Numbered from the stretch's first letter, positions 45,690 through 56,181 are shown. The stretch is 64,000 nt of DNA from Symbiodinium natans (GCA_905221605.1 CAJNDS010002604.1:154973-218972); one strand, 5' to 3'. Numbers and translations are program-made. Notes: generated by a model not told the origin, from the sequence alone.

Positions 45690-46135
45690 TCTGGCATCAC
45701 GTAGCTCGCTCGCAAGGTCAGCCCGACATTCGGAAACTGAAAATGCGTGGATTCGGAATGATTCGGAAACTGGCAAAATGTGAGAGAAACTACAAACCGC
45801 GGATATGGGAGACTGCAAACTGCGGATTCGGGAAGCTCGAAACCGCCGATTTCGGTCAAGCTGTTTGAACTGAATGCACTGGTGATATGAACATTATTAT
45901 TACATTATCAAATCATACTCGCAAGCCCACGAACCCAACTCCCCAGCTGATTTCTTGAATGGGGCTTCCTGAATCGCATGGGTTTCTGAATCGGGCCGTT
46001 TCCTGAATCGAGTGAAACCCGTCTCCTGACTATCGCTCCCCTGAATCGCGTGAGGCCAGTTTCCTAAAATCGCCAAGTTTCTAGAACTGCAGTTTCCAAA
46101 CCTGGCTTCCTGAATTCCAGCTTCTGAATACAATT
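45690..46135. repeat. Degenerate short repeats in two facing blocks
   Basis: 45725-45860 repeats variants of GATTCGGAAACT on plus. 45950-46130 repeats variants of TTTCCTGAATCG, roughly its complement. The two blocks therefore form a loose inverted pair around an AT-rich centre (45870-45930). Non-coding as far as I can tell. Confidence 0.6.
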
Positions 46136-46243
46136 GAACATCAATAGCAGTGCTGAGCTAGGGGCCTTCCACCAGGTCGCATTCTTCCAGACCCCACGGG
46201 GCTCTTCGGGTGGGCTCTCTGCCGGTGCCTGAATTGAAGGCGG

Positions 46244-46255
46244 ATATATATATAG

Positions 46256-46306
<51 letters not shown>

Positions 46307-46307
46307 T

Positions 46308-46344
<37 letters not shown>

Positions 46345-46367
46345 TATAGGGAGAGAGAGAGAGAGAG
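46244..46367. repeat. TA and GA microsatellites
   Basis: A TA run (about 46244-46304) followed directly by GA runs (46308-46341, 46350-46367). Confidence 0.95.
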
Positions 46368-46540
46368 CACGGCACCCTTAAAAGAAAGAGCCCCAAAAGA
46401 AAGCGACCCTAAGTTGCTTGGGGAAGATTAGGCCCACAATGCTCCCCACACAAAGGCCTCTGGAAACAACACGGCCGTGAGGGCGGTGCCCATTTCTCCT
46501 GGGGCCAGGCCAGGCCCACGGTGAACGTTTAGGGTCGAGG

Positions 46541-46622
46541 GCTAACAGTCCTTAATAGGGATTATCATAGGGGGTACTAGAATCCCAAGTAAGGACTGTT
46601 AGTATAAGGGGAACATCCCAAG
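46541..46622. mobile_element. Truncated MITE, same family as 16919-17018
   Basis: Carries TAACAGTCCTTAATAGGGAT and AAGGACTGTTAGTATAAGGG-GAACATCCC, but lacks the outer 20 bp of its left end, which is replaced by telomere-like sequence. Confidence 0.75.
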
Positions 46623-46729
46623 TTTTGGGTTGACGGGCCGGTCTAGGGCTTAGGGTCTAGGGAGGACAGCACAAGCACAAGCTTGCAAAGACTGCAGCTG
46701 CCTTGCCAGATGCCTGAGAGCGCGATCGG

Positions 46730-47240
46730 CTCAGAGCCCGCCGCGACCTCGGCGTCGGCTTCCCCCGCCCTAAACCCCAAACCCTAAACCCTAAACCCTA
46801 AACCCTAAACCCTAAACCCTAAACCCTAAACCCTGCACATGTTCGGCTCAACATCATCTCTACACCCCTGAGCTGGGCTGCGTGCCGCAGACTCCGCGGT
46901 CTCGCCCTTGGCGTCCTCTGCGACCTCCGGAGCCGCCTTCTCAGCCTCCTTCTGAGGGTTAGGGTTCAGGGTTTAGGGCTTAGGGTTTAGGGCTTAGGGC
47001 TTAGGGCTTAGGGTTTAGGGTTTAGGGTTTATGGTTTAGGGTTTAGGGTTTAGGGGTTTGGGGTTTAGGGGTTTATGGGGCTTAGGGGTTTTGTTGGTTT
47101 AGGTTTCTTCTCGGCCTCCTCCTGCTTCTCCTCAGGAGGCGTCCTCTCGGCTTCCTTCTCAAGGCCTGGGCTCCGCTCAGCCGGCTGCGCAGGCGCATCG
47201 GCGGCTGGCTGCAGGGCCTCTTCGCAGGCCTTCCATCAAC
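46730..47240 (-). CDS. Possible Glu/Ala/Pro-rich protein, exons separated by arrays
   Basis: Three minus-strand segments share composition: about 47240-47100 (CEEALQPAADAPAQPAERSP, EEKQEEAEKKPK), about 46955-46868 (QKEAEKAAPEVAEDAKGETA) and about 46775-46730 (GEADAEVAAGSEP). Arrays 46955-47095 and 46770-46835 sit exactly between them. The matching low-complexity composition suggests one gene whose introns are telomere-type arrays. There is no domain, and splice sites are not resolved. Confidence 0.35.
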
Positions 47241-47289
47241 ACACCGACACCGCCCTGACGAAGACAAGCAACGAAGGACAAAGCATGCT

Positions 47290-47400
47290 CAAACCCTAAA
47301 CCCAAAACCCTAAACCCCAAAACCCTAAACCCCAAAACCCTAAACCCTAAACCCTAAACCCTACACAATAAACCCTAAACCCTCAACCCTCAACCGCAAG
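47290..47400 (-). repeat. Degenerate telomere-type array
   Basis: CCCTAAA units alternating with CCCCAAAA variants. Confidence 0.9.
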
Positions 47401-47493
47401 GATGCCACCCGGGGGGCTCTGTCTCCGGGGCCCACCCAAATCTTGGCTCTTCAGACCTCTCCCCTAGAGGTTCCTATACCCCCCCTTAGAACT

Positions 47494-47590
47494 GGGGATG
47501 CTCCCCCTTATACTCACAGTCCTTAGTAGGGATTATAATAGGGGTACTATAATCCCTATCAAGGACTGTTAGGATAAAGGGGAGCATCCC
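47494..47590. mobile_element. Near-perfect palindromic MITE
   Basis: A full-length 97-bp relative of the 16919 element. Almost the whole length is an inverted repeat (GGGATGCTCCCCCTTATACT ... GGATAAAGGGGAGCATCCC) with a short centre near 47540. No clear target duplication. Confidence 0.85.
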
Positions 47591-47820
47591 AAAAACCATG
47601 TTCCTATTATTCACTTGGGTTTGCAAAAAAAGAAATAAATAAAAATTCTTGAGGGGGTTAGAGTTTCCCCTCACCCCAAGTGTGTGACGTGAGAGACCTT
47701 GTAAGACTTGTATCTTGGAACAGGAGACGAAGCTCGATCCAGCCTCGGGCTTCGGGTTAGTGGCCCGAAGAGCTTGCGCAACAGAACCACGCACCTGCCA
47801 GGCAGCTCACAACGAACCCC

Positions 47821-47935
47821 CTGGCTCTTAGTAGGGAATGAGGGAATGAAGGCCCTACATACATACATACATACATACATACATACATACATACATACAT
47901 ACATACATACATACATACATACATACATACATACA

Positions 47936-47967
<32 letters not shown>

Positions 47968-48024
47968 CACACACATGTAACCACCCCAAGGGATCATAAT
48001 TCCTCATTCCCTACGAAGAACCAG
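47821..48024. mobile_element. Inverted-repeat element, family 3, expanded by an ACAT microsatellite
   Basis: Same termini as 38813-38920 (CTGGCTCTTAGTAGGGAATG and the complement of CTGGTTCTTCGTAGGGAATG). The interior holds about 24 tandem ACAT units (47867-47963), roughly doubling the element. Confidence 0.85.
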
Positions 48025-48109
48025 CCAGACCACATCAGCGAAGACAGCTACTGCGCCTCCTGAAAGACAAGTCATGTTGGCAGCTCCAACAGTTCTCTCT
48101 CCGGACTTG

Positions 48110-48385
48110 GGGTTTAGGGTTGCGGGTTTAGGGTTTAGGGTTTAGGGTTTAGGGTTTAGGGTTTAGGGTTTAGGGTTTAGGGTTTAGGGTTTAGGGTTTA
48201 GGGTTTGGAGATCAGCAACACCACGACACAGCCTCTGAATGCAAAGCCGAGCGACGCGTTTGGGAAGTCTTCCAGGAAGATGGACTTCGAGGTTGGGTTG
48301 AACGACTGGAACGCCTGCTAGGGTTTAGGGCCCTAAACCCTAAACCCTAAACCCTAAACCCTGAACCCTAAACCCCAAACCCTAT
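48110..48385. repeat. Telomere-type arrays with a head-to-head junction
   Basis: G-rich array 48110-48207. Then at 48320-48385 TAGGGTTTAGGG meets CCCTAAACCC directly at 48330/48331 with no spacer, so two arrays face each other as in a telomere fusion point. Confidence 0.9.
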
Positions 48386-48964
48386 GTCCATGGCACTGGA
48401 CCACAGTCTCTCCCAAATGCAATCTGGCCTTCGACGTGCTCCTTGCTGGGCTGCGACTCCTCGTTCGGACGAGTCACGAAGCAAGCTCGGCTTTTTGTTG
48501 CTTCAACACGGTGCTTGAAAGAAAGCGATGAGAAAGCGATGAAGAAGCCCTGCCTCCGGCTGATGGCCGGGCCTGCTGGGAAAGACACATGGCCACACAA
48601 GAATCCGGCTCAGCTTCCCTGAGAGCTTCCCTGCCTTGCAGGGCTTTGACCCCCCAAGTGCTGCGAGTCCGCGTGCGCAGGCGAAGCTTCGCTTTGCTGC
48701 GGGGGCTGCAGAAGCGGGGCTTTCTCGGCTCCCCGACCTGGCGCGACGAATCAAGCTTGTCAGGTACAAGATGCCCCTAAACCCTATCCCCTAACCCCTA
48801 AACCCTAAACCCTAAACCCTAAACCCTAAGCCCCCGAAATGCCCCAACCGTCAGCATGCTTCGGGCCTGAGTGGGACCAGAAGACATTCAGCCGCTCGGG
48901 CTTGCCTCCTTCGCAGCAGGCGCACTACTTGCAAGACTCGCTTGAAAGACTTGGCCTGAATAAG
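48386..48964. other. Unique islands, one exon-like
   Basis: 48386-48775 has competing frames and no recognisable gene. A C-rich array lies at 48776-48832. 48833-48964 is open on minus after a CTTATTCAG acceptor-like site (peptide KSFKRVLQVVRLLRRRQARA) and could be the last exon of the coiled-coil gene upstream. Confidence 0.35.
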
Positions 48965-49102
48965 AGGGTTTAGGGTTTAGGGTTTAGGGTTCAGGGTTCA
49001 GGGTTTAGGGTTTAGGGTTTAGGGTTTAGGGTTTAGGGTTTAGGGTTTAGGGTTTAGGGTTTAGGGTTTAGGGTTTAGGGTTTAGGGTTTAGGGTTTAGG
49101 GT
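48965..49102 (+). repeat. Telomere-type array
   Basis: About 19 TTTAGGG units with a TTCAGGG pair. It lies directly 3' of the last modelled exon of the minus-strand coiled-coil gene, in what is probably an intron. Confidence 0.95.
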
Positions 49103-50955
49103 GCTGATGAAGAAGCACCTTGACCCCGAAGCCCGGCCTTTGTATCGACCTTTGCCCTTGTCCGGACGCGCGTCACTCTGGACCTGTACTCCCCTTTAGA
49201 ACCTTAATAAAAATAAATGCTTATCTAATATCCTCTTGGGTTTTATATGAACAAAAATTAAAACACCTTAGAACCTTAATAAAAATAATGTTTCTCTAAT
49301 ATCCTCTTGGGTTTTATATGAACAAAAATTAAAACCATAACTCCCAGCAGGGATATAGGGACCTGTTGGGCCTGCGGGCGATCGAGCTCTGCCTGCAAGT
49401 ACGTCCACAGCATCTTCCGCTGCTCGAGGTCGTCCGTGGGATCTGCGAACTGCTCCTGCGAGAGCTGCTCCAACCACTCCACGGCGAGTTCGAGGCGGCC
49501 CTTGAGCTCGGGGACGTCTTCCTCGGGAGGAGGGGGGGGAGGAGGAGCTGCAGCCTCGAGCTCCTGTGTGCATCCTGCCAGCTCTTGTGTGCATCCTGCC
49601 AGCTCTTGCGTCTTCCTGCTCGCGTCTTGCTCTTGCTTCTGCAGCTCCACCTCCAGCTCGAGCTGCTGGAGCATCTGCTGGCAAAGCTGCTGCTGTTGGG
49701 AGACCCGCAGCTCATGCTGCAAGCGCTCCTGCAGCTCCAAACACTCCGCGCTCTGAGGCTCCGCGCTGGCACGCTCCAGCTCTCGGAGAAGGTCCACTCC
49801 ACAGGTTCTCTGCCCGAACGCCTCGCGCTGCTGCAGAATCGTTGCGAGCTCCTGCTGGAGTTGTTGCCTTTGGTGCTCAAACTCCTGCTGCTGCTTCTCG
49901 AAATCCGACACTCTTGGAGGTTCCTCCGCGCTGGAGAGCTCCCCAAGCCCGGTGCCAGCAAGACCTTCCTGCTGGCCATCCACAGCCGCCAGCTCTGCCG
50001 GTGCACTTTGCCTATACTCCCCTTAGAACCTTAATACGAACAATATTTATTTAATATCCTCTTGGGTTTTATATAAACAAAAATTCTCTAAAAACATTCC
50101 CAAAGGGGATATGGTTGCAGCAGATGCGGAGGAGGGGGTGTGGATGGCGGCTTCGGACGATGCTTGGGCGTTTGGCCTCGGGGAATTGCCCGGGGAGCTG
50201 CGCGCTCCGCGACATCAGGGGCTTGACTGGATCCCAGTGACCCAGAGAGGAATCCTAGAGTTTGCTGCAACAGCTGGAGGACCATCTCCAGGGCGTCCTT
50301 CGAAACAAACACCTCCTGTGGGGCCGGCAGAGGCATGTCCACCTTCTCGGGCCTCCAGCTCCCATAAAGCACCTTCGGAGTCAGGGAATGAGTTACCCTC
50401 TGGTAATTCCTTAAGATGAGGTACCCAAATTCTTAAAGGGTATATATTTATTTATTTATTTATTATTTATGTATTTATTTATTTATATACAGAGCCCTAT
50501 ATAATTCCGACATTCCCTACTAAGAACCACGGCACCTTCCACAGCGCTGAGAGTCCTTCCAGCTGTCGCTGTCTCTGCTGCTTGGCCCACTGGCAGACGG
50601 TAGACAAAGTCTGGATATCCTCTTCGGTCCGATCCCAGGATCCCTGATGGCATCGCTGCCCGACGCTGGCCATGACCTGACCCAGCATGACGTGCAGCTG
50701 CTCCTGCCACTTCCTTACTGTTGGTGAGCAGGGGGGAATGGGGGAGTGAGGTACCCTATATAGTACCTTGGAAAATATGTAGAGCCATAAGTCCCTCCCT
50801 GCTAACCAACACCAAGCTTCTGGAGGGTGGCCAGGTGCTGCATGCACACGCTGGTCTCCTCAAAGAGCGCCTTGCATGAGGCGCCCCGAAGATGGCGGCC
50901 GTAGGCGCCGTACCACTTCGGGGTAACTGCGGCATTGACCATCTGCACATTCTGT
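49103..50955 (-). CDS. Coiled-coil protein of unknown function, at least five exons, introner introns
   Basis: Exons A (about 50950-50813), B (50717-50536), C (50372-50119), D (50011-49363) and E (49183 to about 49105) join in phase. Exon A includes KWYGAYGRHLRGASCKALFE. B is helical (WQEQLHVMLGQVMASVGQ). C ends in a Pro-rich stretch. D is a long Gln/Glu/Leu coiled coil (FEKQQQEFEHQRQQLQQELA) with a repeated AGCTQEL unit, a Pro run and a final acidic helix. Donors are GT, GT, GC and GT; acceptors all AG. The GC donor is supported by alignment of its intron with two GT relatives. Exon A reads like a conserved globular segment, but I cannot name the family. The 5' end is not found; the 3' end may continue past the array at 48965-49102. 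Confidence 0.7.
49184..49362 (-). mobile_element. Introner intron, family 1, internally duplicated, with 8-bp target duplication
   Basis: Intron between exons D and E. The core (TTTTTGTTCATATAAAACCC ... TATTAAGGTTCTAA) occurs twice in tandem. The direct repeat GGACCTGT flanks it at 49180-49187 and 49359-49366, so the splice sites lie inside the duplication. Confidence 0.9.
50012..50118 (-). mobile_element. Introner intron, family 1
   Basis: 107-bp intron between exons C and D, related over most of its length to 19341-19448 and 49184-49362. It uses a GC donor at the position where the relatives have GT. Confidence 0.85.
50369..50539 (-). mobile_element. Introner intron with family-3 left end and 8-bp target duplication
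   Basis: Intron 50373-50535 between exons B and C. The direct repeat GCACCTTC lies at 50369-50376 and 50532-50539. It contains TGGTTCTTAGTAGGGAATG at its 5' end and a TTTA microsatellite (50444-50486) inside. Confidence 0.9.
50718..50812 (-). mobile_element. Introner intron between exons A and B
   Basis: 95 bp, GT donor, CAACAG acceptor. Imperfect terminal inverted repeats (TTGGTTAGCAGGG against TTGGTGAGCAGGG). No exact target duplication is left. Confidence 0.75.
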
Positions 50956-51094
50956 GCATTTCGCCCCATTGTTCCATGGCGGCCACTGAGTCAAGACCAA
51001 ACTAAAAGGATGAACACATGCGGCTACTTCCCTGGAGGCTAGCAAGATGCCCAAAGACTTCACTCTGAAGCTGTGCGTCCCGGGTCAGGATCAA

Positions 51095-51213
51095 CAAATG
51101 GGGGGGGGGCTTTACCATCTTAAGGGGTACCGGGTACCTTATTGGGGATCCTTCTGATACTGCTATGTGGGGGTCCATAGTAGGGGTCCCTTATATTCGT
51201 AAACCCCCAAATG
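51095..51213. mobile_element. Short inverted-repeat element with 6-bp direct repeats
   Basis: The direct repeat CAAATG flanks the element at 51095-51100 and 51208-51213. The element's ends are a G-run plus CTTTACCA and TTCGTAAACCCC, matching the 33067-33141 element. Confidence 0.75.
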
Positions 51214-52504
51214 CCTTGTGCAAAAGGCAGATTCCAGTTTCACACGGTGACAGGAACAGCTGCAGGGCACGGAATCCCAGGAGCCTTAAGGTTGTACCCT
51301 TGGGTTCTGGCCATCTTTAAGATCCTGAAGTTGATATGAGGACCATACTGGGCGTATGTTAAGGGGAACCTTTACGGGTAGAACCTTACGAGTACGAGTC
51401 TTAATCCCTTGCCCTAAACCCTAAACCTTCAACCCTAAACCCGAAACCCGATGATCACGACTCCCTCCCTGGTTCCTTCAATGCCTTTCTGTGGCCTGAC
51501 ACAGGGCCCGGGCCCGTTCCGAAGATCACAGCCCGCACGTGGACAACCTGAGACCAGGAGATCTTGCGCACCAAGGGAGGTGACAGTTCGGCATTGAAGT
51601 CCTGGCAGAAGGTTTCGCCTCCCGAAGACTTCGCCGGCCACCCCTAAAACCCCCTAACCCCAAACCCGAAACTGTAAGCATTGCGCCGGTGAGCTCCAGC
51701 GTACGTAGCGCTCGCCATGCCGGCCAGCCTCACATCTGCACACACCCTGCAGCTTCTACGCATTCGGCCGAAACAGAATAAGGTTCAAGTGTAAGTTTCC
51801 CTCCCGATTTCGTCAACGGAAATCACTTTAAGCTGCAAAGTTCGTGAAGACGGCAGCATGCAGAATGAAGTCCTGGGGTTAGGTTGAATTGATACAGGAA
51901 TACAGGTCCACATGCAGCTCCTCATCATACCCTGTACTGCATTCTCTGAAGCCAGAGACCACATGTCCCAAAAGCGTTTGCGAGCGGCGCGTCAGCACGG
52001 AGATCCGTAAGATCCCTAAACCAAACCCTAAACCCTAAACCCTAAACCCTAAACCCTAAACCCTAAACCCTAAACCCTAAACCCTAAAGCCTAAAGCCTA
52101 AAGCCTAAACCCTAATCTATCCATCGCTTCATGCAAATCATACATTGCCCATCCATCCATCTGCCCCTGGATCCATGTCATTAAAAGCCTGACAACTACG
52201 ATGGTTAAGGCATGGCGTAGCATTGATCGTTTTGCCGCCGCCACCACACGAATCCTCTGGCCGCATGTTAAAAGGGGGGTGGCATACGCGTACCTAAAAC
52301 CCTAAACCGAAACCTTCTGGAGCGCAAAGGTACCCGCGGCAACTCCTGCAGTACCAGATTTCACGGTTGCTTCTGTGCCAACCTGGCTCACCAAGGTTGG
52401 CGACAATTTGCCCACAGTGAACACGCTGCCACAGGCATATCGCTTGCTAAGCGGGCTTAGGCTCAAAGGCTTCAGAAGCGAAAACCGGTACGCCGAAGCC
52501 ACGT
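51214..52504. other. Unique region and the last telomere-type array
   Basis: Short degenerate array 51415-51450 and a C-rich array 52018-52115 ending in CCTAAAG variants. This is the last telomere-type array in the window. Frame 51435-51641 (-) is unsupported. No gene recognised. Confidence 0.5.
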
Positions 52505-53060
52505 TCTCACTCTCTCACTCTCTCACTCTCTCACTCTCTCACTCTCTCACTCTCTCACTCTCTCACTCTCTCACTCTCTCACTCTCTCACTCTCTCACTC
52601 TCTCACTCTCTCACTCTCTCACTTTCTCACTCTCTCACTTTCTCACTCTCTCACTCTCTCACTCTCTCTCACTCTCTCACTCTCTCACTCTCTCACTCAC
52701 TCTCTCACTCTCTCACCCTCTCACTCTCTCACCCTCTCACTCTCTCACTCTCTCACTCTCCCACCTCCCACTCTCCCACTCTCCCACTCTCCCACTCTCC
52801 CACTCTCCCACTCTCCCACTCTCCCACTCTCCCACTCTCCCACTCTCCCACTCTCCCACTCTCACTCTCCCACTCTCCCACTCCCACTCTCCCACTCTCC
52901 CACTCTCCACTCTCCCCTCTCCCACTCTCCCACTCTCTCACCCTCCCACTCTCTCACTCTCTCACTCTTTCACTCTCTCCCTCTTTCACTCTCGCACTCT
53001 GGCACTCTTGCACTTCTCGCACTGTCGCACTCTCGCATTCTCGCACTCACTCTCGCTCTC
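52505..53060. repeat. CTCTCACT and TCTCCCAC microsatellite block
   Basis: The first part (52505-52755) is CTCTCACT-type, the second (52755-52960) is TCTCCCAC-type, and the end is mixed. Open frames of Leu/Ser/His across it are artefacts of the repeat. Confidence 0.95.
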
Positions 53061-53729
53061 CCATTTTCCAAACAAGAAATAGATGAGGCGCTGCTTCTTT
53101 CTTCGAATCAGCCGGGTGCTTGCAAAAGGTGCGTCTGTCACAGAGACGGTACAAAAGCCTTCCGCAATTTGGCTGCTCCTTTGTACGACAGCTCATTGCT
53201 GGCTTACAGGTCAATTGCTCGGATTCTGTGCTCATTGGGTGATGCTCGTGCTCGCTGATTTTTTGGACTTGAGAGTTGTCCAATGTAGGATTTAAAGTCA
53301 GCATGTGGCTGCTGGCGCCGCAATTGTGCTATTGTAACTTGGAAGTGTTGGTGCAAGTCCCAATGTCGGTTTGCACGTGCTGTTTTTTTTTTTGGACTGA
53401 CGCTCTTTACTACATCAGTAGCACAGTAGGCCGGTCTTGTTGGGCTCGACATAACAGGTGAAACGAAGTCAGCGCGCTCAAACCACCAAAAACACCACGC
53501 AACCACCCAAGAAACAAAGAAACAGAAGAAACAAAGCAAGCAAAGGCGCTGAACTACTAGGTAACCCCACGCACTCAGTACTCGAAGTCGTCGTTGAAGT
53601 CCCGGTGCAATCACACAGCACAGAGCATGCGGGGAGTCGCAAAATGCGACACTGCCAGATTCTCAAAACCACCATCATGTAGCTACTGGTGCGACATCAT
53701 TCGACTCGAACCGAGGTCATCACTCGATA
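53061..53729. other. Unique region, no gene recognised
   Basis: Lower GC than the surroundings; short competing frames on both strands (53083-53295 plus, 53204-53614 minus). A T-run lies at 53383-53393. Confidence 0.4.
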
Positions 53730-55500
53730 GTCAGGATCCCGTACTCGTCGTCAAGGACAGATAACAGACCCGCAGTGGCAAAGGGATGCTACAGGTCAGA
53801 CTCCCCAAAGGAGAGGAAAGACGTGCGTATGCCCCATGGTGGTCAGCCAGTGGGGACTTAACAGCAAGAACTATCAAGGCAAGACCGGCCCAGGGCACTC
53901 CATGGTGGTCAGCCAGTGGAGCAGCCCCGAGCGAAAGGTCCTCCGCTCACCCTGGCTTGCAGCTGCGCCCACCTGGATAGATGTCCGCGCACAAGCAAAG
54001 TCTCATCAGACAGCCAGAGGGGAGGCCACACACGCAAGCCCGAAAGCTCGCCGGGGTCTCGGAGACTGCAATCTGGTGGGCAATGGTCCCTCCAGAGCCC
54101 AAGCCAATAAGGTACGTCGGCAAGGAGATGTGAGGGCTCACATCACTTTTGGCAGCCTGCAAGAGCGCTAAGATCTCCATGGTATACACAGCTTTCGTCC
54201 AGGCGGTGCCGTCAGGTAGCATCCAGGCGGGCGGAGATCCTGCCTGTCCTGCCACAGGCCAAGCACAGGCGATGATGGCCCTCTTGAAGGCCAAGTTACT
54301 CCACAGGTGTTCGATGGCTCCTTGCCAGGGCAGTAGGTGCATATTCTCCACGTAGAAGTGCCCGCAACCTGGGAGAGGCAGCACCGCCGCATTGGCCTCT
54401 CCAGAGTCGATATTCGGCCGTCAGGATCCCGTACCCGTCGTCCAGGACAGATAACAGACCCGCAGTGGCAAGGGGATGTGCCCCATGGTGGTCAGCCAGT
54501 GGGGACTTAACAGCAAGAACTATCGAGGCAAGACCGGCCCAGGGCACTCCATGGTGGTCAGCCAGTGGAGCAGCCCCGAGCGAAAGGTCCTCCGCTCACC
54601 CTGGCTTGCAGCTGCGCCCACCTGGATAGATGTCCGCGCACAAGCAAAGTCTCATCAGACAGCCAGAGGGGAGGCCACACACGCAAGCCCGAAAGCTCGC
54701 CGGGGTCTCGGAGACTGCAATCTGGTGGGCAATGGTCCCTCCAGAGCCCAAGCCAATAAGGTACGTCGGCAAGGAGATGTGAGGGCTCACATCACTTTTG
54801 GCAGCCTGCAAGAGCGCTAAGATCTCCATGGTATACACAGCTTTCGAGGTAGCATCCAGGCGGGCAGAGATCCTGCCTGCCCTGCCGCAGGCCAAGCACA
54901 GGCCTCTCCAGAATCGATCTTCGGCCGTCAGGATCCCGTAGCCGTCGTCAAGGATAGATAACAGACCCGCAGTGGCAAAGGATGACAGGTCAGACTCCCC
55001 AAAGGAGAGGAAAGACGTGCGTATGCCCCATGGTGGTCAGCCAGTGGGGACTTAACAGCAAGAACTATCAAGGCAAGACCGGCCCAGGGCACTCCATGGT
55101 GGTCAGCCAGTGGAGCCCGTCTCAGAGACTGCAATCTGGTTGGCAAAAGTGTTGTCTCGTCCCGCGATGAGCGGTGGGGCAACCAGTGTGAGCGGCTGCT
55201 GGTCAAAGCCACCCGGTCAAAGAGGGGCAGAGGAGAGGAAGACTGGGCAGCCTTAACACGATGAACAATCAAGGTAAGACCAGCCCAGAACACTCCATAG
55301 AGGTCAGCCAGTGGTGCAGCCCCGAGCGAGAGGTCTCCAATCCACTAGGCTCACCGCAGCGCCCACCCAGAAGGGTGTCTCCGTCCCGACAAGTAGCATC
55401 AACCAGCCAGGAGGGCAACGCGCATTGGAGGAAACACCAGTCCTTGCACATAGTGGAGCAGTGGACCTTAGGGTGAGCCAAAGGTTCCAAACCGTCCAGT
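53730..55500. repeat. Tandem repeat of 540-650-bp units
   Basis: Unit starts recognisable by GTCAGGATCCCGTA at about 53731, 54421 and 54928. The shared segment CATGGTGGTCAGCCAGTGGG recurs at 53837, 54485 and 55028. Copies 1 and 2 are nearly identical apart from an insertion in copy 1 (about 54203-54400). Copy 3 is truncated and followed by a diverged relative (55296-55480). Both strands are open in each copy (minus: LPTYLIGLGSGGTIAHQIAV; plus: HSMVVSQWSSPERK), so coding status is unclear. Confidence 0.8.
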
Positions 55501-56181
55501 CCGGTTTAATTCAGATGATGCTTTCTTAAGTTTCTGCCACGAGCCAAGTTGTTTCAACAAAACAAGCATTTTGCTTGTTTTTGCCAATTTGTAACGTTGC
55601 CTTGTTGTGCCTTAAAATGCCTTGATGCAAAATTCCTTACCCAAACCTTCAACAAAACCTGGTTTTATTTAGTGCCTTGAAAACGCCTCAAAATGCACAG
55701 TTTTCTGCTATTTTTGAAGAAAATCAAATTTGACGCGTTTTTTCACAATTGCAACATTTTGAAAATTGGCGTTAAAAATGCCAAACGCGCTGCAAAAAAA
55801 AAACAACTTTGGCCCAAATGAGTGTGTTGGCGTGCGCAAACCTGACAAAACATTCCCAATTAATATGTGGAAAAATCAAAGTACCTAAAGACAGCACAAC
55901 GCGCCGCCGCAATTGAACATGTGGCACTCTTAAACTCTGTTCCAGAGGGCGTTGCTTTGCAGCTTACAATCACAAGCAAAGCGGAAATTTACCAGCGTAA
56001 AGCCCACCCATAGTTCACAAAACGGATTAAAATCTGGTGTGGCAAGTTAACAAGTTCAAAAAACAAAATTTGCTCAACGGCTTTTTTGCAGAGTTTCGTT
56101 GCCTGGTCTACCTAATGCCGTCTTCAGGGCGACTGCGCTGCACACTCAAACCCTTAGAATTTTTTTCAACCTTGGTTTGCA
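55501..56181. other. AT-rich leader of the Rep-like element, with a perfect hairpin
   Basis: Composition shifts sharply to AT-rich. A perfect 10-bp stem with a 3-nt loop lies at 55559-55581 (AAAACAAGCA, TTT, TGCTTGTTTT). No telomere-type repeat. It probably belongs to the mobile element, whose coding part begins downstream; the outer edge is not defined. Confidence 0.45.

Noticed and set aside
45888-45905. TATTATTAC resembling a CRESS nonanucleotide
   Set aside because: It lies 10 kb from the Rep genes in an AT-rich spot, with no hairpin placing it in a loop.
52375-53082. 235-residue Ser/Leu/His repeat protein
   Set aside because: Translation of a CTCTCACT/TCTCCCAC microsatellite.
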